From Cohaesibacter intestini (GTDB lineage Bacteria > Pseudomonadota > Alphaproteobacteria > Rhizobiales > Cohaesibacteraceae): a stretch of 64,000 bases of DNA. Under the pieces are notes generated by a model, which searched no databases, was not told where the DNA came from, and saw only the letters and a program-made list of their open reading frames with translations. This document shows, piece by piece, positions 54,300-61,813 of the stretch. The stretch lies in the NCBI RefSeq assembly GCF_003324485.1, contig NZ_QODK01000007.1, positions 1 through 64,000 on the forward strand, read 5' to 3'. Position 1 is the stretch's first letter. Each line of letters opens with the position of its first letter. The translations under genes and the position numbers were made by a program.

Positions 54300-55502
54300 A
54301 TGATCAACCAACTGGCAGCTTTGCTTGAAGCGCCCCTGCACACTCAATCGAATGGCAAGATCGACACCCCGCGTCGCTTCGGGCTGGGCCTGCTTTTGGC
54401 TATGGGGCTGTTGCTCACCGGTTGTTCAGCGCCAACGGGCGTCAAGTTCATCTCGGCCTCCTCCAAACCCGCTGATCTGACGCAGGTCATGGTCGCCACG
54501 TCTCGCCTGCCGTCTGATAAGTCGGACTTCAACGGACGCCGCAACAGGGTGATCAGCTACGCCTCCTATGCGGTTTCCGTGCCTCCCATACACAAGGTCG
54601 GTCAAATCGAATGGCCCCAACGGGACCCGGATCCAAAACGCCATTTTGCCGTTGCCGCAAGCCAGCTCTATCAGAGTGAAGAGGCCTTCCGTCAGGCCCT
54701 CAATGCCCGTCTCAATGCGCCGGGCGTGCGGGGGTTAGACGGAAAGCGTGAAGCGATGCTGTTCGTCCATGGCTACAACACCGATTTCTCCGAAGCGCTT
54801 TATCGTGCGGCACAGATGAAGCATGATTTCGAACTGCCCTTCCCGCTGACCCTCTATAGCTGGCCATCTGCCGGGAAGCCGGAACTGTATATGTATGATC
54901 GGGACAGCGTGAAAGCCTCGCGGGATCATCTGGCGGACCTGATCGGCTTGCTCAACCGCTCTGACAGCGACCAGCTCACCCTTGTGGCCCATTCTCTTGG
55001 CACCGAACTGCTGATGGAGAGCCTGAGACAGCTGGCCTTGTCGAACCATGGTCACTTGCCAAAGAAAATCGGGGCCGTCATCCTGATCTCGCCGGATCTC
55101 GACATGGATGTCTTCAACAGCCAGCTGGCTGCTATCAAGACCTTGCCACCGGAGTTCGTGATCTTCGTGTCGCAAAAGGATGACGCGTTGGCCTTGTCGA
55201 GTTTCCTGACCGGAGACCATGGCCGACTGGGCAACACCATCGACGTGTCGAAGATCAAGCGCGGTGGCATTCAAGTTATCGATGTTACAGACTTCGAGGG
55301 TGGGGACGAGTTCAACCATATGACGGCGGTCACCTCGCCCAGCCTCGTTACCCTGATCAAGGGCCTTACGAAGTCCGGTCAACGGGGCATGCTGACCAAC
55401 CAGGGGGAGCAAAGGAGCGTCTCACAAAAGGTTGTCAGCACGGCAACGCTGCCTATTTCGCTGGTGGTGCGGACCACCAGTGCCATTTTCGATCGCGACT
55501 GA
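54300..55502 (+). CDS. Lipoprotein with alpha/beta hydrolase domain (DUF900)
   Basis: Residues 28-42 form a lipoprotein signal with lipobox LLTGC, so the mature protein would be lipid-anchored. The hydrolase domain has FVHGYNTDFSEALYRAAQM (oxyanion strand), YSWPSAG and the serine elbow VAHSLGTELL, with later candidate Asp and His (HMTAV). This is the DUF900/esterase-like group found in Alphaproteobacteria. Substrate unknown. It is followed after about 100 bp by hemN, whose promoter box lies in the gap, so the two need not be co-transcribed. Confidence 0.85.
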   Translation: MINQLAALLEAPLHTQSNGKIDTPRRFGLGLLLAMGLLLTGCSAPTGVKFISASSKPADLTQVMVATSRLPSDKSDFNGRRNRVISYASYAVSVPPIHKVGQIEWPQRDPDPKRHFAVAASQLYQSEEAFRQALNARLNAPGVRGLDGKREAMLFVHGYNTDFSEALYRAAQMKHDFELPFPLTLYSWPSAGKPELYMYDRDSVKASRDHLADLIGLLNRSDSDQLTLVAHSLGTELLMESLRQLALSNHGHLPKKIGAVILISPDLDMDVFNSQLAAIKTLPPEFVIFVSQKDDALALSSFLTGDHGRLGNTIDVSKIKRGGIQVIDVTDFEGGDEFNHMTAVTSPSLVTLIKGLTKSGQRGMLTNQGEQRSVSQKVVSTATLPISLVVRTTSAIFDRD

Positions 55503-55558
55503 CGCCAATCTGGCCGATCCATTGTAGACCAAAGCGTGATATGACAATTCGGTAAGTT

Positions 55559-55572
55559 TTGACTTTTCTCAA
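55559..55572 (+). promoter_or_regulatory. FNR/FixK-like box upstream of hemN
   Basis: TTGAC-TTTT-CTCAA has the same half sites as the hemA box and 8 of 10 consensus matches. It lies 35 bp before the hemN start. Confidence 0.6.
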
Positions 55573-55606
55573 AGCTGCCATGACAGCCTCAAAGCTAAAT
55601 GCAGCC

Positions 55607-56956
55607 ATGACCAATGTAACCCTGAAATATGCCACGCGTGCTGTGCCGCGCTACACATCCTATCCGACCGCGCCGCATTTCTCGGCCGATGTCGACAGGA
55701 ATGTCTATGCGTGCTGGCTTGAGACGATCGATCCGGCAACGCCGATCTCTCTCTATCTCCACGTGCCCTTCTGCCAGTCCATGTGCCATTATTGCGGCTG
55801 CTACACCAAGATCACCAAGCAGGAAAAGCCTCTGCAGGACTATGCAGACATGCTGGTACGCGAGGTGGAGCTGGTGGCCAGCAAGTTGCCCGACGGTCAG
55901 CCGGTCAGTCACATCCATTGGGGCGGAGGCACACCCTCCATCCTGCCCCATGATGCCTTTTTGCGGGTTGTCGATGCGCTTCGCAGGCATTTCACCTTCA
56001 CCGAAGGGATGGAGCATGCGATCGAACTGGACCCGCGCACGGTAACACAGAGCCTTGTCAACACTCTGAAGGAAGCCGGGATCAACCGGTCCAGCCTCGG
56101 CGTGCAGGATTTCGATCTCAAGGTACAGGAAAGCGTCGGTCGCGTTCAGCCGTTCGAGCAGGTGGAAAAAGCGGTTTCCCTGCTTCGCTCTGCCGGGATC
56201 GCGGAGATCAATCTGGATCTGATGTATGGCCTGCCGCACCAGAGCAGAGAAACGATCCGCAACACGGTGGAACTGGCAGCCAAGCTTGATCCGACCCGTC
56301 TGGCCCTGTTTGGGTATGCCCATGTGCCATGGATGAAGAAGCATCAGCGCCTGATCCCCGAAGATCTCCTGCCCGATGCCTCCGAACGGATTGCCCTGTT
56401 TGACGATGCGACCGAAGCGCTCGCCGATCATGGCTACGAGAAGATCGGCCTTGATCACTTCGCCAAAGCGGACGACCCGCTGGCCGTTGCGGCACGCGAA
56501 GGTCGGATGCGGCGCAATTTTCAGGGCTACACCACCGATGAGGCGGATATTCTGATCGGCATCGGTGCCTCCTCTATCGGCAAGATGCCGCAGGGCTACA
56601 TTCAGAACAGCCCCGACTTTGCCGGTTGGGTGCGGGCGATCGAAGCCGGCGACCTGCCGATCGTTCGGGGCTTGGAAATGGATCCGGATGACCGGGCACG
56701 GGCTGCCATCATCATGTCGATCATGACGGCCTACGAGGTGGATGTCGCCGCTATTGCCGACGACTTCGGTGTGGCTCTGGCACCGCTACGGGCCTGCTAT
56801 CCGCAATTGTCTGAACTGATCGCCGATGGCGTGGCAGATCGCGATGGCGATCTGGTCCGGGTAACCCACGCGGGCCGACCGCTTGTGCGACTGGTTGCTG
56901 CCGCTTTCGATGCTTATCTTCAGGCAGGCAAGGGGCGTCATTCTGTTGCGGTCTAG
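55607..56956 (+). CDS. hemN: Oxygen-independent coproporphyrinogen III oxidase
   Basis: The 449-residue radical SAM enzyme has CQSMCHYCGC for the 4Fe-4S cluster, with HVPFC just before, and HWGGGTPS, LGVQDFDLKVQ and the typical VPRYTSYPTAPHF near the N-terminus. It converts coproporphyrinogen III to protoporphyrinogen IX without O2. The start at 55607 gives the usual N-terminus MTNVTLKYATRAVPRY; in-frame starts at 55580 and 55559 would begin at or beside the FNR-like box. Low-oxygen induction together with hemA and cbb3 oxidase is expected. Confidence 0.95.
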   Translation: MTNVTLKYATRAVPRYTSYPTAPHFSADVDRNVYACWLETIDPATPISLYLHVPFCQSMCHYCGCYTKITKQEKPLQDYADMLVREVELVASKLPDGQPVSHIHWGGGTPSILPHDAFLRVVDALRRHFTFTEGMEHAIELDPRTVTQSLVNTLKEAGINRSSLGVQDFDLKVQESVGRVQPFEQVEKAVSLLRSAGIAEINLDLMYGLPHQSRETIRNTVELAAKLDPTRLALFGYAHVPWMKKHQRLIPEDLLPDASERIALFDDATEALADHGYEKIGLDHFAKADDPLAVAAREGRMRRNFQGYTTDEADILIGIGASSIGKMPQGYIQNSPDFAGWVRAIEAGDLPIVRGLEMDPDDRARAAIIMSIMTAYEVDVAAIADDFGVALAPLRACYPQLSELIADGVADRDGDLVRVTHAGRPLVRLVAAAFDAYLQAGKGRHSVAV

Positions 56957-56991
56957 GCGTGATCAAAGCCAATTGTCGCGGTAGGAAATCG

Positions 56992-57034
56992 AAAAAGCCG
57001 AGGCCACCATGTCGGGGGCGCTCGGCTTTTTTTG
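56992..57034 (+). terminator. Intrinsic terminator after hemN
   Basis: AAAAAGCCGAG pairs with CTCGGCTTTTT and is followed by more T. It lies between the convergent hemN and fixK genes and could serve both. Confidence 0.88.
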
Positions 57035-57152
57035 AGACAGAATTTTGACACAAATCGAACTGCGACAATTTGTCCGTGGAGCTTTACCTATATTAACGAC
57101 TAGGTAAAACACCGATTATTCGATTATTGCATAAAAATACGTAGAATCACTA

Positions 57153-57881
57153 TCAATACTTGCCCGTGAGGTGACACAGACCGCAGACATTCATGATCCG
57201 AATCCGGTCTTGCTTCTCCATCGTGATGACTTTCCGACGCTTCATGTCCGAGAGAACACGGCTGACGGTTTCGATGGTCAGGCCGAGATAGTCGGCGATT
57301 TCCTGACGGGTCATGTGCAGCGTAACGACGCTTTCATCGCTGTCGGTGCCTTGAGGGCCGATGCAGGCAAAGTCACCCCGGTGCGGCACGAAGCGCATCA
57401 GGAAGGAAGCAACCCGCTCATGCGCCGACTTGCGCCCCAGCAGGACCGCATGCTCATGCAGGCTCTGAACCTGTGACACGAGACATGTTTTCATATGCTC
57501 CTGAATGGTCGAAGAGCTTTCAGCCTCCTTGCGGGAGACCATGTGAACAAGCGTTTCCGTCAGAGTTTCTGCTGAAGTATCATAGACTTCGCCAGCGGGA
57601 ACACCAAACAGATCGCCCGGTCCGAGAATCTCGACGACCTGACGGCGACCATCGGGCAGCAGTTTGTAGAGCATGACCGAACCGTCAGCGACTTCATAAA
57701 TGTTGTTGGCTGGGTCGCCTTCAAAGAAAATGATGCCATGGGCCGGGAATGTCTTGTGTCTGCTCTGATCGCTGGACATGATTCCTTTGTTTTCCGTCTC
57801 CGCCGGATAGGAAGATCGAGAAGCCACGTTGCCGCTGGCCATGCGGTGGCCCGACATTTTAAGAATACGCTCTTCCGACAT
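57153..57881 (-). CDS. fixK: Crp/Fnr-family regulator of the FixK type
   Basis: The 242-residue protein has a cyclic-nucleotide-binding-like barrel (GIIFFEGDPANNIYEVADGSVMLYKLLPDGRRQVVEILGPGDLFG) and a C-terminal helix-turn-helix: TLHMTRQEIADYLGLTIETVSRVLSDMKR. The E..SR recognition helix predicts binding to TTGAT-N4-ATCAA. It lacks the N-terminal cysteines that hold the 4Fe-4S cluster of true FNR, so it should depend on another oxygen sensor, namely FixL-FixJ encoded just upstream. Two cysteines near the end (CGLC) could give redox control. Likely targets in this window are ccoN, ccoG, hemA and hemN. Confidence 0.9.
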   Translation of the reverse strand: MSEERILKMSGHRMASGNVASRSSYPAETENKGIMSSDQSRHKTFPAHGIIFFEGDPANNIYEVADGSVMLYKLLPDGRRQVVEILGPGDLFGVPAGEVYDTSAETLTETLVHMVSRKEAESSSTIQEHMKTCLVSQVQSLHEHAVLLGRKSAHERVASFLMRFVPHRGDFACIGPQGTDSDESVVTLHMTRQEIADYLGLTIETVSRVLSDMKRRKVITMEKQDRIRIMNVCGLCHLTGKY

Positions 57882-58257
57882 GTTTCCCTACTCCCGTTCC
57901 TGAAGCGATCACTCAAAGAAACCCATCCCCCGCTTCGAGGATTGTGAAAATCTATACGACATGTTTCTTTGTGCTGCAATTGGTCGCGCTCAAAAACGAT
58001 ACTACACGTAATTACCCTTAGTCCCAAAGGGAAAAAAGTCTCCAATGGTTTTCGAGGTGCGAAAGATTTTTTTGGATAACTATAATTAAATTAAAAAGAC
58101 ATATCTTTCAGATAGATACAAAAAAACCGGATTGAAATCCGGTTTTTGTCCGATGAGTCTTGAAACACATCTTCTTTTCGAAGCCCGCACGAAGCCCAAA
58201 TGCGCGCGCGCTCGGCAAATCATTATTCACGCAGATCGGCAGAATCCGGTCGCTGGT
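57882..58257. other. fixK promoter region
   Basis: The 376 bp between fixJ and fixK contain the fixJ terminator (58120-58147). The fixK promoter, expected to be a FixJ target, must lie in the AT-rich part; no FixJ site could be assigned with confidence. Confidence 0.45.
58120..58147 (-). terminator. Intrinsic terminator of fixJ
   Basis: AAAACCGGAT pairs with ATCCGGTTTT; read on the minus strand, a run of seven T follows. It ends the fixL-fixJ transcript before fixK. Confidence 0.85.
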
Positions 58258-58875
58258 TTAGCGACCGGTCAGCACGATACGAACAAGATCTGCGGTATTG
58301 CGGGCCTTGAGCTTTTCCATGATCCGTGCACGGTGAACTTCAATCGTGCGCGGCGAAATTGCCAGATGCTGACCCGCTTCCTTGTTGGAGGCACCCTGAG
58401 TGATCTGCAACAGAACGTCGCGTTCACGTGGGGTCAGGCTCTCCGCATGTGGGAAACTCCAGTTTGCCAAGGTCGACTGACCGGCATCCGGGGTCTTGTT
58501 GACCGTTGCCAGAATCTTCTCGATCCGATTGACCACTTCGGTGCCGTCAAACGGCTTTTCGATAAAGTCATGGGCGCCCTGTTTGATGGCGGCTACGGCC
58601 ATCGGAATGTCACCCTGACCAGAAATGATCAGAACGGGGGCTGCGATGTGGCGGGCAGCCAGTTCTTCCATGACCTCAAGGCCGGAGCGACCGGGCATAT
58701 GAACATCCATCAAAATGATGGATGGTACGGATTCACGCAGGCCGGAGAGGAAATCCTCCCCATTGGAGAAGGTTTGAACCTGATAGCCTTCCAGCTCGAA
58801 CAGAACGGACAAAGCGTCCCGGACGGCTGGATCATCATCGACGATATGAATAGAAGGGTGCAGATCAGTTGTCAT
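58258..58875 (-). CDS. fixJ: Response regulator FixJ
   Basis: The 205-residue protein has a receiver domain with IVDDDPAVRD, phospho-acceptor D57 in ILMDVHMPG and Lys in IEKPF. A LuxR-type helix-turn-helix follows: SLTPRERDVLLQITQGASNKEAGQHLAISPRTIEVHRARIMEKL. Both halves are close to rhizobial FixJ. Phosphorylated by FixL at low oxygen, it should activate fixK. It starts 15 bp after the fixL stop. Confidence 0.95.
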   Translation of the reverse strand: MTTDLHPSIHIVDDDPAVRDALSVLFELEGYQVQTFSNGEDFLSGLRESVPSIILMDVHMPGRSGLEVMEELAARHIAAPVLIISGQGDIPMAVAAIKQGAHDFIEKPFDGTEVVNRIEKILATVNKTPDAGQSTLANWSFPHAESLTPRERDVLLQITQGASNKEAGQHLAISPRTIEVHRARIMEKLKARNTADLVRIVLTGR

Positions 58876-58890
58876 TCGTTGCCTCTTGGC

Positions 58891-60207
58891 TTATTCGGGC
58901 GTTTTTGATGCCGTCGGAGCACTGTCACTCTGCCAATCATCGTCAATGTCGGTCACATCGGGATCGTCCGATGGGTCTTGCGACAAAGGGGATACGATGG
59001 GCAGGGTCAGGATAAAACAGGCCCCCGGCTGGTTGATATCGGTTGGTGCCAATTCGAGGCTCCCACCATGATTCTGGGCAATGGACCGTGCAATGGCGAG
59101 CCCCAGCCCCATGCCATTGCGCCGTTCGGAGTCAAAGGCCTTGAACAATGTATCCCGATGGGAATCGGGAATGCCCGGGCCGGTGTCCTTGAAGTGAACC
59201 ACAACACGTTTTCGCAGATCCTCCTGTTCGGAAGGCACCGAAACCGTGATATTGATGTCCCGTTGATCCTGATCACGCATGGCCTGAAAGGCGTTGCGCA
59301 ACAGGTTGAGGAAGATCTGCTCGATCTGAACGGGATCGACCGCAACTGCAGGCATGTCATCCGTGGCCGTCAGATTGACATGCACATCCGTTGCAGCAAA
59401 GCCGACGAGCGCCAGTTGATGCGCACGCTGAATGATATCAACGATATTGCAATGGCTACGCTCGGGCTCCTTCTTTTCTATGATCGACCGAATGCGTTGT
59501 AGCAAGGAGGCGGAGCGCTGGGCTTCCTGACGGGCCTTGCCACACAACTCGGTCAGCTTGTCCAGATCTTCCTGGTCAAGTTGCTGGGCGCAGGGATTGG
59601 CGTTCAGTTTGCGCTCGATCGCCTGCAAATAAAGAATGATGGCGGTCAGCGGCTGGTTGAGCTCGTGGGCAACGGTGGCCCCCATCTCGTCCATCGCATT
59701 GATCCGCGTCATCTGGTTGAGTTCGGTCTGCAGGCTGCGCAGGCGCCCTTCGGCGTCTTTGCGGGGGCGCAAATCACGCAGCACACCGATGAACTGCTTG
59801 CCGTCCTCGGTTTCGGTCACGCCGACCGACAGGTCGAATGGAAACGTGCTGCCATCCTTGTGGCGGCCCTGCACCTCACGACCGATGCCAATGATCGAAT
59901 GCTCCCCGGTGCGCAAGTAGCGATCGACCCATGCATCATGGTGACGGGCATATTTCATCGGCATCAGGATATCGACGCTCTGGCCAACCACTTCCTCGGC
60001 GGTATAGCCAAACAGCTTTTCCGATGCCTTATTGAAGAGGAGAATGCGCGAATGGGCATCCATCAGGCAGATGCTGTCAGCCGCCATGTCGAGCAATGAC
60101 ATCAGGCGGGCGTCGATCTGTTCAAGCGGACGAAATGGCACGGCCTGTCTTTTAGGCGAGGTTTCGTCCATTCGCTTGGGACCGTTGATGGTTACCGTTG
60201 CGTCCAT
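58891..60207 (-). CDS. fixL: Oxygen-sensing histidine kinase FixL (soluble)
   Basis: The 438-residue protein has a heme PAS domain at about residues 35-150. His90 (RHHDAW) and Arg110 (IIGIGREVQGRHKDG) match the heme-binding His200 and the distal Arg220 of Bradyrhizobium FixL. His181 in ATVAHELNQPLTAI is the phospho-acceptor, and the ATPase domain shows LLRNAFQAM, DTGPGI and GMGLGLAIARSI. No membrane segments are visible, as in Bradyrhizobium FixL and unlike Sinorhizobium FixL. It ends 15 bp before fixJ, with which it forms an operon; the aminotransferase gene upstream ends 13 bp before its start. Confidence 0.95.
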   Translation of the reverse strand: MDATVTINGPKRMDETSPKRQAVPFRPLEQIDARLMSLLDMAADSICLMDAHSRILLFNKASEKLFGYTAEEVVGQSVDILMPMKYARHHDAWVDRYLRTGEHSIIGIGREVQGRHKDGSTFPFDLSVGVTETEDGKQFIGVLRDLRPRKDAEGRLRSLQTELNQMTRINAMDEMGATVAHELNQPLTAIILYLQAIERKLNANPCAQQLDQEDLDKLTELCGKARQEAQRSASLLQRIRSIIEKKEPERSHCNIVDIIQRAHQLALVGFAATDVHVNLTATDDMPAVAVDPVQIEQIFLNLLRNAFQAMRDQDQRDINITVSVPSEQEDLRKRVVVHFKDTGPGIPDSHRDTLFKAFDSERRNGMGLGLAIARSIAQNHGGSLELAPTDINQPGACFILTLPIVSPLSQDPSDDPDVTDIDDDWQSDSAPTASKTPE

Positions 60208-60220
60208 ATCAGGTGATCTC

Positions 60221-61438
60221 TTACGCCTGTTCCAAATCCAAAACCCGTTCCGGCATTGCGTCTCTGGCCGAAAGCCAACGATTCAAACGCATTACCGCAC
60301 GATCCATCTGCTCGGAAGTTGTTGCGAAACATAGTCGCATAAATGCGCACCCGCTTTGACCAAACGCAAAACCCGGTGCCAATCCCACTTTCGCCTCATC
60401 GACCAGCTGTTTGGTCAAAGGCCATGCATCGGGCTCATCGGCCAGCCCGAAGAAGAAATAGAAGCTGCCTTTGGGGGCGGCAAAGCGCAACTGGTTGTTG
60501 CCCTCAAAAGCCTCCAGCAGCTTGGAGCGGCCCACCCGCGCCTGCTCGATCTGCTTGGCCACAAATGCTTCGCCATCCTCGAGCGCTGCAATGGCTGCGC
60601 GCTGCATGAAGACGGCAACACCGGACGTGGAATATTGAATGAGATTCTCGATGATGTCGCCCATTGCCGGCGGGGCAGATATCCAGCCCACACGCCAGCC
60701 GGTCATGGCCCAGTTTTTCGAGAAACTGTTGACGAAGAGAATGCGGTCATCCTCGTCCATGATCTCATAGAAGGACGGGGCCGTGTCGCGCCCTTCACCG
60801 TAATAGAAGCGGGTATAGATCTCGTCGGCAATGATCCAGATGCCCTTTTCGCGGGCAAAAGCGAGGATCGCACGAAGTTCGGCCTCATCGGCAACCCAGC
60901 CGGTCGGATTGCTTGGGCTATTGATGAAAATCGCCTTGGTCCGCTCGGTGCAAGCACCGAACAGCGCATCGAGATCGAGATGCCAACCTTCAGGCCGAAA
61001 CTGCATCGGCACTTCAACCGCTTTGGCACTGGCAATGCCGACCGCCGCAGACAGGTTTGGCCAGGCAGGCGTTGGCAAGACGATCTCGTCACCAGGACCG
61101 GCCACCATGCGCACCGCCATCTGGATGGCCTGCATGCCCGAGCCAACCACAAAGAAGCGTTCTGGATCGAAGGGGCGGCCATAAAGGCGCTCGTGATAGC
61201 GGGCAATGGCCTCGCGCAATTCGGAGATGCCACGCTGATAGGTGTAGAAGGTCTCGCCCGCCGCAAGGGAGCGGGTGGCTGCATCGCAGATGAAATCGGG
61301 AGTTGGCAGAACGCCCTGTCCGGCCCACAAGGGGGTGATATCGTCCTTGCCGTCTGCATATTTGATGATTTCGATAATCTGACTGGCCGGCGCGTCAATC
61401 GCCTCTGCACGCAAACTCGACATGATGCTGGACTGCAT
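60221..61438 (-). CDS. PLP-dependent aminotransferase, class I/II
   Basis: The 405-residue enzyme shows FYTYQRGISELREAIARYH, NSPSNPTGWVADEAEL, DEIYTRFYYGEG and NSFSKNWAMTGWRVGW, where the lysine binds PLP. It resembles aspartate-type aminotransferases of subgroup I-gamma. The amino donor and acceptor are not evident. It is the first of three same-strand genes (aminotransferase, fixL, fixJ) with very short gaps, so it may be co-transcribed with the oxygen sensor, which is unusual. Confidence 0.9.
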   Translation of the reverse strand: MQSSIMSSLRAEAIDAPASQIIEIIKYADGKDDITPLWAGQGVLPTPDFICDAATRSLAAGETFYTYQRGISELREAIARYHERLYGRPFDPERFFVVGSGMQAIQMAVRMVAGPGDEIVLPTPAWPNLSAAVGIASAKAVEVPMQFRPEGWHLDLDALFGACTERTKAIFINSPSNPTGWVADEAELRAILAFAREKGIWIIADEIYTRFYYGEGRDTAPSFYEIMDEDDRILFVNSFSKNWAMTGWRVGWISAPPAMGDIIENLIQYSTSGVAVFMQRAAIAALEDGEAFVAKQIEQARVGRSKLLEAFEGNNQLRFAAPKGSFYFFFGLADEPDAWPLTKQLVDEAKVGLAPGFAFGQSGCAFMRLCFATTSEQMDRAVMRLNRWLSARDAMPERVLDLEQA

Positions 61439-61813
61439 TTGTTGGACCTTCTGAATTAAATGCGTAGTTTACCCTAGCAGTTTGCACATAAAGGCATTCA
61501 ATTAAAGAGGGTGTTGTTTGCGCTTATCATCCTTGCGCCCATTTTTTCCCATGTGCAAGGGGTGATACTTAGCCAGAAGGTCCAGTCCTCGCCCAAAGAA
61601 TGGGTGTTGGGGTGCTTTATTGCCCGATTTGGACGCGGATGTCGGGTTCATTGCGCTGATGTTGCCCCTACGCAGAAAAGCGGTGACGGCTTGTCCGGCT
61701 GATTCTCCGGTTAAAAACAGCACAGGTGAAGGAGCCGGTTTCGTCTCATGTCTGGAATCCTTGAAAAATCTTATGCTATATCTGCTTTAATGATGTAGGA
61801 GGAATCGCCTTTT
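61439..61813. other. Divergent promoter region, aminotransferase and symporter-kinase
   Basis: No gene or structure was recognised in these 375 bp. Confidence 0.4.

Noticed and set aside
57045-57058. TTGAC-ACAA-ATCGA as a further FNR/FixK box
   Set aside because: It lies between the convergent ends of hemN and fixK, where no start codon could use it.
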